Shown piece after piece: positions 1 through 6,849 of a stretch of 8,513 nucleotides of DNA. Below the pieces are notes generated by a model. The model made no database searches, had not been told where the DNA came from, and was given only the letters and a program-made list of their open reading frames with translations. A program made the position numbers and the translations under genes. Origin of the DNA: Pseudomonadota bacterium (lineage in GTDB: Bacteria; Bdellovibrionota; Oligoflexia; Oligoflexales; Oligoflexaceae); the NCBI GenBank assembly GCA_029556045.1, contig JAKQGS010000320.1, positions 1 through 8,513 on the forward strand, in the 5' to 3' direction. Each line of letters starts with the position of its first letter. Position 1 is the first letter of the stretch.

Positions 1-240
1 AGCCGACCAAGCAACAACGCCATCATGGGAGAAGCCCTCTCATTAGGACGAGGGCTAGGCGCGCGGGAGGCGAGGACCGCAGTTTAGATGTGCCTAAATG
101 AGGACCGCAGCCGACCAAGCAACAACGCCATCATGGGAGAAGCCCTCTCATAAGGACGAGGGCTAGGCGCGCGGGAGGCGAGGACCGCAGTTTAGATGTG
201 CCTAAATGAGGACCGCAGCGGACCAAGCAACAACGCCATC
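1..240. repeat. Tandem array of a 108-bp structured repeat (2.2 copies)
   Basis: Copy A is 1-108, copy B 109-216 and a truncated copy C 217-240. A and B differ at one base (T44 versus A152). C differs from both at one base (G220 instead of C). Each unit contains an 11-bp direct repeat, GAGGACCGCAG, at 72-82 and 100-110 (180-190 and 208-218 in copy B). The pair flanks a 17-nt segment with a small hairpin, TTTAG/CTAAA with a 6-nt loop. Each unit also has a stronger hairpin, AGCCCTC/GAGGGCT (33-39 with 50-56; 141-147 with 158-164), with a 10-nt loop. The array may continue to the left of the window. Near identity of the copies implies recent duplication or homogenisation. The block is intergenic and lies beyond the stop codon of the CBS gene. 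I do not recognise a named repeat family. It could be a REP/MITE-like dispersed palindromic element or a structured-RNA repeat. Confidence 0.93.
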
Positions 241-260
241 GTCCTTATGAGAGGGTTTCT
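138..260. repeat. Long inverted repeat closing the array (arms 138-157 and 241-260)
   Basis: The 20 bases at 241-260 are the reverse complement of 138-157 in copy B with one mismatch (T256 opposite G142, a G-U pair in plus-strand RNA). The arms enclose 83 nt. The right arm replaces the expected continuation of the truncated third repeat copy, so the array ends in an inverted fragment of its own hairpin core. It matches copy B (A152) rather than copy A (T44). The right arm overlaps the first two bases of the CBS gene stop codon (259-261). The left arm also forms the local hairpin 141-147/158-164, so the two foldings exclude each other. A role as 3' end structure or bidirectional terminator for the CBS transcript is possible, but there is no U-tract to support an intrinsic terminator. 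Confidence 0.75.
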
Positions 261-675
261 AAACGAAGTTGAGGAGATACCGCAATAGATCCGAGGTCGA
301 GACGATGCCGATCGGTCGGTTATCCTCCACCACCGGTAGGGCACTGATATTTTTTTCAAGGATCTTTTCAATGGCTGTCTTCACAGCATCTTCCGCAGCG
401 GCGGTGTGTATGGGCCGCCCGTGATGAATCTGCTCGACTGTCATATTCAGGGTGGCTTTGTCCCGTGGAGCTTCGAGCGATGACCCCGCAAAGGGGCTCA
501 TGAACTTTTTGACATCCCGGTCGCTGATGATACCCACCAATTGATCGGCCTTATCGACCACCAGAAGATGCCGAACGTTTTTATCCTCCATCAGCTGTTT
601 CGCCTGGAGAAGCGTGGTACTCGGGGGGACCTTGGATAAGGTGCGTGACATAACGTCTTTGACTTTACGGCTCAT
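259..675 (-). CDS. Stand-alone tandem CBS-domain protein
   Basis: This is a 138-residue cytoplasmic protein made almost wholly of two CBS repeats. Repeat 1 covers about residues 4-60, opening with VKDVMSR and closing with GIISDRD at 48-54. Repeat 2 covers about 77-138 and closes with GIVSTSD at 123-129. Both ends carry the S/T-x-x-D pattern that in CBS pairs often contacts the ribose or phosphate of adenine nucleotides. Pairs of this kind form Bateman modules that sense AMP, ATP or similar ligands and usually regulate another protein; the partner here is unknown. No membrane segment or catalytic domain is fused. The ATG (673-675) follows GGGGAGAAACC on the minus strand, a good ribosome binding site. 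The gene diverges from tldD with 126 bp between the start codons, and its stop codon touches the inverted repeat. The family call is firm; the physiological role is not known. Confidence 0.93.
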   Translation of the reverse strand: MSRKVKDVMSRTLSKVPPSTTLLQAKQLMEDKNVRHLLVVDKADQLVGIISDRDVKKFMSPFAGSSLEAPRDKATLNMTVEQIHHGRPIHTAAAEDAVKTAIEKILEKNISALPVVEDNRPIGIVSTSDLLRYLLNFV

Positions 676-715
676 GGTTTCTCCCCTCGGGCATGTGTCT
701 GTATGTCTTTTAAAC

Positions 716-745
716 AGGATAATCCCATGGCTTAATCGTGGTCAA
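716..745 (-). promoter_or_regulatory. Possible sigma70-type promoter for the CBS gene
   Basis: On the minus strand TTGACC (740-745, 5 of 6 to the -35 consensus) is followed after 18 bp by TATCCT (716-721, 4 of 6 to the -10 consensus). This lies about 40 nt upstream of the ATG and is the best pair I see in the 126-bp divergent gap 676-801. No equally good pair was found for tldD. Inferred by eye only. Confidence 0.3.
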
Positions 746-801
746 TCGCTGTCTTCTCTGCTAGGTTCAAACACAGGAAATTCGAAAATGAGGGAGACGT
801 T

Positions 802-2187
802 ATGCTGCGAACTGAAACCGCGCAGAGCATCATCAATGACGCCATCAGCCTCGGGGCCGATTTTGTCGATATTTTTGTGGAAAACAATCTGGCTTCCGTC
901 ATTAATTTTGTGGATCGCAAGGTTAAAAGCATCAAATCCGGTACGGATTTTGGTGTGGGGATACGGGTTGTTTTCGGGGAGAAGGCTTTATACGGTTACG
1001 CCAATAGTGTGGAGGCGGAGGAATTGCGTCGTATAACCCGCCTTCTTTGCGCGCTGGACCAGCGAAAGACGGGCAATACGGCTACAAGTCTGGGTTCAAA
1101 AAAGATTCATCGTGGTCATAAAATCAGCAAGGGACTGGACACCTTTCATGGTACGGCTGAAAAAATTGAATACCTGAAAAAGCTTGATCTCGCCGCCCGG
1201 CGCCACGATGCCATCGCCCAGGCTGATTTAAGCGCCATCCAAAGGTGGCAGCAGGTTGAAATATTTAACTCGGAAGGTCTGCATACCCAGGATGAACGGC
1301 ATTATACCCGCCTGTCAGCCCAGGTGATCGCCAGAGATGGCGACCAACAGGCCACGGGATATTGGGGGCCGGGGGGGCTGCAGGGCTGGGAAGTGGTAGA
1401 GGCCACGTCACCGGAAGATATCGCGGACCGGGTCTGTCGTCGGGCGGTCACGGTCCTGAGGGCGGGGCCTTGCCCGGCCGGGCGTATGCCGGTGATCATC
1501 GATAATGGATTTGGCGGGGTGATTTTTCACGAAGCCTGCGGGCACCTGCTGGAAACCACTTCGGTTGAAAAAAAAGCCTCGGTGTTTCACGATAAAATGG
1601 GAGAACAGATCGCCCATGAAGCCGTGAGCGCCGTGGATGATGGAACCATCCCTGGGATGTGGGGTAGTCTCAATATGGATGATGAGGGTATGCCGGTTCA
1701 AAAGACCGAGCTCATTAAAAATGGACGATTGGTGGGCTTTCTGGTGGACCGCATGGGGCATGTTAAAACCGGATATGCCCGCACCGGTTCCGGGCGGCGG
1801 CAATCTTATAAATTTGCCCCGGCATCCCGGATGCGCAATACCTTTATTCTGCCGGGCACCCATTCCATGGACGATCTCATCCGCTCGGTCGACCGCGGAC
1901 TCTATGCCAAATCGATGGGTGGTGGCTCCGTCGTCCCCGGAACGGGAGAGTTTAATTTTGCCATCGAAGAAGCCTACCTGATTGAGAACGGTAAAATCGG
2001 CAAGCCGGTGAAGGGAGCAACCCTGATCGGCACAGGTCCCGAAACTTTAAATAAGATCAGCATGATCGCCAATAATTTTGAACTGTCACCGGGTATGTGC
2101 GGTTCTGTCAGCGGCTCCGTGCCAGTCACCGTCGGTCAAGCGGCTTTAAAAGTGGATGACATTTTGGTGGGAGGGCAGGCGCAATGA
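802..2187 (+). CDS. tldD: Metalloprotease TldD (catalytic subunit of TldD/TldE)
   Basis: The protein has 461 residues, close to the roughly 480 of E. coli TldD. TldD is the zinc-bearing subunit of a cytoplasmic TldD/TldE peptidase that degrades or trims unfolded and modified peptides. In E. coli it matures microcin B17 and clears the CcdA antitoxin. The active-site helix reads GVIFHEACGH, giving the HExxxH metal motif at H243, E244 and H248. The third ligand expected in this family is a C-terminal Cys, here C433 in SPGMCGSVSG. The N-terminal domain is typical of the family (about residues 1-220, with VDRKVKSIKSG and GVGIRVVFG). The C-terminus ends in LKVDDILVGG as usual, although the common Pro in the GQP motif is Ala here (GQAAL). 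The ATG is preceded by AGGGAG (791-796) with 5-nt spacing. The stop overlaps the tldE start, so the two are translationally coupled. Confidence 0.97.
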   Translation: MLRTETAQSIINDAISLGADFVDIFVENNLASVINFVDRKVKSIKSGTDFGVGIRVVFGEKALYGYANSVEAEELRRITRLLCALDQRKTGNTATSLGSKKIHRGHKISKGLDTFHGTAEKIEYLKKLDLAARRHDAIAQADLSAIQRWQQVEIFNSEGLHTQDERHYTRLSAQVIARDGDQQATGYWGPGGLQGWEVVEATSPEDIADRVCRRAVTVLRAGPCPAGRMPVIIDNGFGGVIFHEACGHLLETTSVEKKASVFHDKMGEQIAHEAVSAVDDGTIPGMWGSLNMDDEGMPVQKTELIKNGRLVGFLVDRMGHVKTGYARTGSGRRQSYKFAPASRMRNTFILPGTHSMDDLIRSVDRGLYAKSMGGGSVVPGTGEFNFAIEEAYLIENGKIGKPVKGATLIGTGPETLNKISMIANNFELSPGMCGSVSGSVPVTVGQAALKVDDILVGGQAQ

Positions 2188-3533
2188 GCTGGAAAACAGA
2201 ACAAGCCCTGATGGGCAAAGTCCTCGACATGGCCTGTCAGCAGGGAGCTCAGGAGGCCGATCTCATTATCCACAAAGGCCGGGCCTTCAGTTTGAGTTCT
2301 CAGGGCGGAAAAATCGATAAGTACAAGGTTTCAGGCTCATCTATCATCGGACTGCGCACCATTCAGGATCAACGCATTGGCCTGAGTTATTCGGAGTCGT
2401 TTTCCGAAACGGCCCTGCAAGCCATGGTTCGCGATGCACTGGCCAATGGCCGGTTTTCGGATCCTGACGAGCATGAGCATATCACCACCCATCACCCAAA
2501 ACCCGTGGTGGAGGTTCTCCCCCGCCTGAATCAGGACGATAACACACCGGTGCAGGATAAAATCGCACTCACTCTTCACCTGGAAAATGAAGTCCTCAAA
2601 CGAGATTCCCGCGTGGAGGCTGTGCCCTACAACGGCTATAGTGACGGTGAGGCAGAATACTATTATGCCAATCACCGGGGAACATTTTGCCATCATCGCG
2701 AAAAATCGTTTTCCTGTTATACCTCGGCACTTCTCAAGGATGGCTCCCGCCAATCGATGTTTCATCAGGGGAGTCATGGCCGCCGATTCCAAGAGCTGGA
2801 TGCTGATCACTGCGTGGCTGAATCCCTGGGGCATGCGGTGCCCATGCTGGACGCCGCATCGATTCCCACGGGATATTACGATGTGATTTTTGAAGAAGAC
2901 CAACTGGACAGTTTTCTGGGCAGCTTTATGGCGGCATTTTCCGGACAGGCCGCCATGGAGGGCACCAGCCCATTTCGTGACAAGCTGCAGCAGGAGGTCG
3001 CTTCTCCCCTGCTGTCCCTCAGGGATGAGCCGATGTTTGCCGACGGATTCTATTACTCACGCTTTGATGACGAGGGAAACCTCCGTCAGAGCACGCACCT
3101 GATCGAAAACGGACGTCTGCTGTCTCTGCTGCACAACACCGCTACAGCCGCTTACTTTAAAACCACCTCCACCGCCCATGCGGTGCGTGGACCTAAATCC
3201 GCCCTTGGGGTTTCCAGCAGCCAATTGGTGATCCAGCCGGGACAATCCAGTGACAGCGATGTTGCCGGTGGGCGTTATTTGAAGGTGATTGGCATCCAGG
3301 GTCTGCATTCTGGCACCAATGCCATCTCCGGCCATTTTTCCCTCGGCATTTATGGAATTTTGTACGAACAAGGACGTGAGGTCCAACGGGTCAAGGACGT
3401 CACCATCTCCGGCAATTTCTATCAGCAGATCAAAAAAATTGCCGCCGTCGGTCAGACTTTGCATGCCAGCAGCGATCGAACGTTTTTCAGTCCTATGATT
3501 CGTTTTGAAGGAATCAGTGTGGCGGGCCGCTGA
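2184..3533 (+). CDS. tldE: TldE/PmbA, non-catalytic partner of TldD
   Basis: This 449-residue protein is a paralogue of TldD and matches the usual PmbA/TldE length of about 450. The N-terminal domain carries the family pattern GGKIDKYKVSGSSIIGLR (around residues 40-58). The C-terminal half contains YYDVIFEEDQLDSFLGSF and GTNAISGHFSLGIYG. At the place where TldD has HExxxH, this protein has no such motif, as expected for the subunit that lacks metal and completes the heterodimer cleft. The ATG shares the ATGA with the tldD stop, which indicates one transcript and balanced synthesis. GGGAGGGCAGG just upstream, inside tldD, can serve as ribosome binding site. A 25-bp gap with no clear terminator separates it from the convergent phosphatase gene. 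It could equally be labelled pmbA. No precursor peptide gene or modification enzyme lies beside the operon in this window. Confidence 0.96.
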   Translation: MSWKTEQALMGKVLDMACQQGAQEADLIIHKGRAFSLSSQGGKIDKYKVSGSSIIGLRTIQDQRIGLSYSESFSETALQAMVRDALANGRFSDPDEHEHITTHHPKPVVEVLPRLNQDDNTPVQDKIALTLHLENEVLKRDSRVEAVPYNGYSDGEAEYYYANHRGTFCHHREKSFSCYTSALLKDGSRQSMFHQGSHGRRFQELDADHCVAESLGHAVPMLDAASIPTGYYDVIFEEDQLDSFLGSFMAAFSGQAAMEGTSPFRDKLQQEVASPLLSLRDEPMFADGFYYSRFDDEGNLRQSTHLIENGRLLSLLHNTATAAYFKTTSTAHAVRGPKSALGVSSSQLVIQPGQSSDSDVAGGRYLKVIGIQGLHSGTNAISGHFSLGIYGILYEQGREVQRVKDVTISGNFYQQIKKIAAVGQTLHASSDRTFFSPMIRFEGISVAGR

Positions 3534-3558
3534 CGAAGGTACGCCCTGAGAAGCAGAT

Positions 3559-4182
3559 TCAGAGGTGGGCGGTATCTCCCCACGTCCTCATCCACCAACC
3601 CTGCTGGCCATGAACGATGATATTCAGGCTACCGTTGAGGTTTTTAACCGCTGGTTTACCGCGATCCACCAGATTGTGCACCCAGCAAAAGAGATTGGCC
3701 AACACGGCCCCATGGGTCACCACCATCACCCGTTGGCCCTGGTAATGCTTCAAGTGATCCAACAGGGCATCTTCCAGCCTCCGCAATACGGCACGTCGGG
3801 ATTCGCCACCTGGCACCAATACATCCCAGTCGTGCTGCCGCCACCGTTCCGCGATGTCCGGGAATTGAGCTGCCAGCTGATCCCAGGTCAGCCCTTCGGC
3901 CACACCAAAACTCACTTCCCGCCACCGGGCGTCCCAAACCACCGGCCTGTTAATGGCTGATGTAATGATCGCGGTGGTTTCTTTGGTCCGTCCGAGGTCG
4001 CTGCTGATGATTAAATCAGGATAAGTACCCGCTTTCAACCTTTGGGCTAAGGCCTTGATCTGGTCACGTCCTTTTTCACTCAAGGGCGAATCGCACTGCC
4101 CCTGGATGCGCCCCTGTTGATTGAACAGAGTCTCTCCATGCCGCACGATCCAAAACTCCGTCGTTGGTCCATTGTCGCCCAT
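3559..4182 (-). CDS. Histidine phosphatase family protein (phosphoglycerate mutase-like)
   Basis: A soluble protein of 207 residues in the branch-1 histidine phosphatase superfamily. The phosphohistidine motif is VRHGET with H15 as nucleophile. The rest of the catalytic set is present: R14, R65 in SSDLGRTKET, E89 in WREVSFG as likely acid, and H157 in VVTHGAVL. Members hydrolyse small phosphoesters through a phospho-His intermediate. Close relatives include GpmB-like phosphatases and CobC (alpha-ribazole phosphatase), and the sequence does not tell these apart. No cobalamin gene is nearby. I chose the ATG at 4180-4182 because GGGTGGGG (4189-4196 on the minus strand) stands 6 nt upstream. A GTG four codons earlier (4192-4194) would add four residues but has no visible ribosome binding site. 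The gene is convergent with tldE and divergent from the barrel gene. Confidence 0.93.
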   Translation of the reverse strand: MGDNGPTTEFWIVRHGETLFNQQGRIQGQCDSPLSEKGRDQIKALAQRLKAGTYPDLIISSDLGRTKETTAIITSAINRPVVWDARWREVSFGVAEGLTWDQLAAQFPDIAERWRQHDWDVLVPGGESRRAVLRRLEDALLDHLKHYQGQRVMVVTHGAVLANLFCWVHNLVDRGKPAVKNLNGSLNIIVHGQQGWWMRTWGDTAHL

Positions 4183-4188
4183 GACGAA

Positions 4189-4196
4189 CCCCACCC
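4189..4196 (-). promoter_or_regulatory. Ribosome binding site that decides the phosphatase start
   Basis: GGGTGGGG on the minus strand lies 6 nt before the ATG at 4182. The upstream GTG at 4194 overlaps this site and is itself preceded only by a T-rich run (the complement of the A-tract at 4199-4206), so the ATG is preferred. Confidence 0.5.
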
Positions 4197-4267
4197 AGAA
4201 AAAAAATTTGGCGTTTGACCCATCAAACCCGTAAACTATTTCTACATTCTCACAAGTTGCATCAACC

Positions 4268-4275
4268 GGAAAGGG
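4268..4275 (+). promoter_or_regulatory. Ribosome binding site that decides the barrel-protein start
   Basis: GGAAAGGG with the ATG at 4281 just downstream places the start directly before a well-formed signal peptide. The longer frame opening with TTG at 4215 would put 22 polar residues in front of that signal peptide, which makes it unlikely. Confidence 0.55.
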
Positions 4276-4280
4276 ATCCC

Positions 4281-5393
4281 ATGGCTGCGTCTCGCCTGCG
4301 GGCTATAACTTTAACAGGATTGATTGGACTTTCCGGCCCCTTGATGGCCGGAGAGCAGGATAATCTGTTTGAATCCGCCCGTTCCTTAGGCCGGGGACGG
4401 ACCCAGGTGTCGGCTTATGACTCAGACGATGCAACTCGGTTTAATCCAGCAACTTTAGCGGAGCCAAAACTCACTTTTCAGCTCCGACCAGCCCAACTGG
4501 ACCTTTTTGTGGGCGAAAACTCGCTGAAAACCATTTCTGATCTGATGAAGATCTCGGAAACAGACGACAGCCTGGACTTTCTCCGCAAGTTTGAAGATAA
4601 ATTTGGCAAACGGCAGTATGGGCGCGGGCAGTTTGGCCTGCTGGGGATGCGTTTTGGCGCCTTTGAGCTGTCTTTTTTTGGGGTTTCCAGCAACTGGCTT
4701 GAATTACGCCGCCCCACCACGCCGTACATGAATTGGCAGGTGGATCTTTTTGCCGGTTCCAATATCTCCTATGCGTTTAAAATGGGTAAAAACTTCTCGT
4801 TTGGTACCACAATCCGCCCTCTCTATCGCTTCAATTTCCAGGGGGACCTAACATTTACCGACATTTTGGAATTTCTGCCCCCTTCGGAAGCGGAATTTGA
4901 AGATTACGCCAAGCAGAAAACCGGAATGGGATACGGTGTCGACCTCGGGGGGATCTGGGCACCCAGTGCATCCTTCCGCCTGGGATTGACCGTTCAAAAT
5001 GTGGGGGACACCTCCTTTGAGGCCGCTGATGACAATGGGGCGCCACCAGCCCTGCGGCAAAAAGTCAACACCGGTATGCTTTACCGCAAAAAACTGGGGA
5101 CCTGGAACTGGGATTGGTCGCTGGATATCCAGGACATGATCAACCGTGATGGCATCAATCTCCTACGCCTCGTGCATGGCGGCATGGAACTCGGCAAAAG
5201 TTTTGTCAGCCGCGACAACGACATCGGTCTGTTGGCGGGGGTGAACGAGGGTTATCTGACCGGCGGGGCGTTCCTCGACCTGTACGTGCTGCGATTTGAG
5301 GTGGTGAACTATGCCGTGGAAACCGGCCTGTCCCCCGGACAAAGAATGGATCGCCGCTGGGGTATGTCCATGCAATCCGCCATGACATTCTAA
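4281..5393 (+). CDS. Predicted outer-membrane beta-barrel protein of unknown function
   Basis: The ATG at 4281 gives 370 residues. The N-terminus is a Sec signal peptide: Arg at 5 and 7, a hydrophobic stretch at about 8-22, and likely cleavage after A23 (LMA/GE). The mature start (SLGRGRTQVSAYDSDD, then RFNPATLAEP) resembles the opening of FadL/PorV- and TraF-like barrel proteins, where a conserved NPA follows the signal peptide. The body alternates hydrophobic and polar residues with aromatic girdles (FGLLGMRFGAFELSFFGVSS, YGVDLGGIWAPSASFRLGLT), and the protein ends in Phe after a final strand-like segment, as BAM substrates do. Near the C-terminus is PGQRMDRRWGMSMQ. No lipobox or enzyme motif is seen. 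It starts a probable three-gene operon, with the lipoprotein gene 19 bp downstream. Cargo and family name are uncertain, since only the architecture is recognisable. Confidence 0.75.
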   Translation: MAASRLRAITLTGLIGLSGPLMAGEQDNLFESARSLGRGRTQVSAYDSDDATRFNPATLAEPKLTFQLRPAQLDLFVGENSLKTISDLMKISETDDSLDFLRKFEDKFGKRQYGRGQFGLLGMRFGAFELSFFGVSSNWLELRRPTTPYMNWQVDLFAGSNISYAFKMGKNFSFGTTIRPLYRFNFQGDLTFTDILEFLPPSEAEFEDYAKQKTGMGYGVDLGGIWAPSASFRLGLTVQNVGDTSFEAADDNGAPPALRQKVNTGMLYRKKLGTWNWDWSLDIQDMINRDGINLLRLVHGGMELGKSFVSRDNDIGLLAGVNEGYLTGGAFLDLYVLRFEVVNYAVETGLSPGQRMDRRWGMSMQSAMTF

Positions 5394-5412
5394 TTTACAC
5401 GAGGGATTCAAA

Positions 5413-6351
5413 ATGACCAGGCATCCAAAGCAACTTCGTCAGACCATTCTTATCTATGTTTCAAGCCTGCTATGCCTTACGGCCCTGACTGCATGCGGAC
5501 TCAATATTTTCGCGCCCATGGCGTCCAAATCGTCGGATCGCGTCAAGTTGGAAGAGGCCCGGACCCAAATCGATCAACAAGATTATGCTGACGCTACGGC
5601 CACCTTGGAGTCGGTGGAAAATGACAGTAACGAAAAGCGTCTATTACAGGTTGCCGCATTTTTGGGATCGTCCGGCCTCAATATCTGGACCATCATCACG
5701 GACATCATTGATACCAGCGCATCCAGCACCGCGGGTGGGTCAGTTGACAATATCTTTGATCAGATCTCCGACTCGGTATTGGGAACGGATGACACCCGCA
5801 CCTCCCGTATGACTTCTCTTGTCACCAGCATCAACCTGCTCAGGGCAGCCCCCAATGCGACCGAATCCCGGGTTAAAAATCTCAACTGCTTTCTGGCAGG
5901 TATTCTGGCGACACCAACCATTGCAGACGGCACAGCCGCCATCAATGCGACATCCCTGGCCCTGCTGGAGGTGGCTTCCAGCTCCACGGGCACAGGTGCC
6001 ACTGCGGCGGAATGCCCCAACCTCTCCAATCTGGACGCCGGTTTAACGGCCATCAGCGCGGTGCAGGAAAACTTCTCTTTGATTCTGGAAGTGGCTCAGG
6101 GCTGCAGTTTCCTCAACATCGGCGATACCGGCGATTCTCTGAACAAAATCGAGGAAAGCCTCGCCAAGTTCACCAATAATGCTGATCAGGGTTGCAGCAG
6201 TAGTCCCAACTGTTCGGGGGTAGCATGTGCCGCTCTCAAGCTGGGCTGCGTCAATACACTTATTAATGCAACTCCTTCCACAGCGGATGATGGAGACATC
6301 ACCAGCTGTGAGCTGGTGCAAAACTGCATCAATCCCTCCAGTTGCTTTTAA
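5413..6351 (+). CDS. Cysteine-rich outer-envelope lipoprotein, function unknown
   Basis: The protein has 312 residues. A lipoprotein signal peptide (Lys/Arg-rich residues 1-9, hydrophobic core 11-26) ends in the lipobox LTAC with C28 as lipidation site. G29 rather than Asp follows, compatible with outer-membrane sorting. Residues 45-75 (LEEARTQIDQQDYADATATLESV) look like one TPR-type helix pair. The middle is Ser/Thr/Ala-rich with amphipathic segments. The mature part has ten further cysteines. Seven are in the last 52 residues, at 261, 267, 272, 279, 299, 305 and 311, with spacings of 5-7 apart from one gap of 20. Periplasmic or surface disulfides are a reasonable inference. The start ATG is preceded by GAGGGA (5401-5406). 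It lies 19 bp after the barrel gene and 18 bp before the peroxiredoxin gene, so co-transcription is likely. I do not recognise a family. Confidence 0.8.
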   Translation: MTRHPKQLRQTILIYVSSLLCLTALTACGLNIFAPMASKSSDRVKLEEARTQIDQQDYADATATLESVENDSNEKRLLQVAAFLGSSGLNIWTIITDIIDTSASSTAGGSVDNIFDQISDSVLGTDDTRTSRMTSLVTSINLLRAAPNATESRVKNLNCFLAGILATPTIADGTAAINATSLALLEVASSSTGTGATAAECPNLSNLDAGLTAISAVQENFSLILEVAQGCSFLNIGDTGDSLNKIEESLAKFTNNADQGCSSSPNCSGVACAALKLGCVNTLINATPSTADDGDITSCELVQNCINPSSCF

Positions 6352-6369
6352 TGATGAGGGCGAACGCAC

Positions 6370-6849
6370 ATGAAAAAAACCGCTTTAAAGCTGGGTTCCA
6401 GCGCTCCGGACTTTACCCTCCTGAATCAGGAAGGAGATGAAGTTTCGTTGAAAGAGTTCAAAGGTAAAAAAAATGTTGTGGTCTATTTTTACCCCAAAGC
6501 TATGACGCCAGGCTGCACGGTGCAGGCCCATGGCATACGCGATCATGCCAAGGATTTTGCCAAACTCCAAACAGTGGTGCTGGGCATCAGCCCGGATGCG
6601 GTCAAGCGCCTTGTCGCATTCACAGAAAGGGATGAATTAAACTTCCAGCTCCTGGCGGACGAGGATCACAAAGTCGCAGAAGCCTATAAAGCGTGGGGCC
6701 TCAAAAAAAACTACGGCAAGGAATACATGGGTATCCTGCGCTCCACCTTTATCGTGGATAAGGCGGGCAAGCTGGTGCATATGATGCCAAAAGTCACCAC
6801 AAAAACCCACGCCGACGACGTTTTGGCGTGGATTCGTGAAAACCTATAA
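6370..6849 (+). CDS. bcp: Bcp/PrxQ-type thioredoxin-dependent peroxiredoxin, single-cysteine form
   Basis: This is a 159-residue cytoplasmic protein with the AhpC/TSA fold, the usual size for Bcp. It reduces hydrogen peroxide and organic hydroperoxides. The peroxidatic motif is YFYPKAMTPGCT with C49 as active-site Cys; T46, P47 and G48 match the family's PxxxT/SxxC element. Many Bcp proteins, including E. coli Bcp, have a resolving Cys five residues later. Here that residue is H54 (VQAHGIRD) and the protein contains no other Cys. It must therefore act as a 1-Cys enzyme, regenerated by an outside thiol, or have changed function. The remaining sequence is normal (LLADEDHKVAEAY, STFIVDKAGKLVH). 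GAGGG (6356-6360) lies 9 nt before the ATG. It is last in the operon with the barrel and lipoprotein genes and converges on the protease gene after 50 bp with no clear terminator. Confidence 0.94.
   Translation: MKKTALKLGSSAPDFTLLNQEGDEVSLKEFKGKKNVVVYFYPKAMTPGCTVQAHGIRDHAKDFAKLQTVVLGISPDAVKRLVAFTERDELNFQLLADEDHKVAEAYKAWGLKKNYGKEYMGILRSTFIVDKAGKLVHMMPKVTTKTHADDVLAWIRENL

Larger units (their letters stand above)
4183..4280. other. Divergent intergenic region with A-tract
   Basis: These 98 bp separate the divergent phosphatase and barrel genes and should hold promoters for both. An A8T3 tract (4199-4209) could act as an UP element or bent-DNA site. TTGACC at 4215-4220 is a fair -35 box on the plus strand, but no good -10 box sits at the right distance (TATTTC after 16 bp is only 3 of 6). 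No operator-like palindrome is evident. Confidence 0.4.

Noticed and set aside
1..240. CRISPR array
   Set aside because: The units are 108 bp, contiguous and without variable spacers, and no cas gene is present.
1408..1863. 151-codon open frame antisense to tldD
   Set aside because: It is a shadow of the conserved TldD catalytic region with no family resemblance.
2337..2903. 188-codon open frame antisense to tldE
   Set aside because: It lies wholly inside a conserved gene, has no ribosome binding site or recognisable domain, and mirrors the codon bias of tldE.
3534..3558. Terminator between tldE and the phosphatase gene
   Set aside because: The 25-bp gap has no inverted repeat of useful length.
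4215..4242. Sigma70 promoter TTGACC...TATTTC for the barrel operon
   Set aside because: The -35 box is good, but the -10 box matches only 3 of 6, so it is not called as a promoter.
4215..4280. N-terminal extension of the barrel protein from a TTG codon
   Set aside because: It would add 22 polar residues before a proper signal peptide, and TTG lacks a ribosome binding site; the ATG at 4281 fits better.
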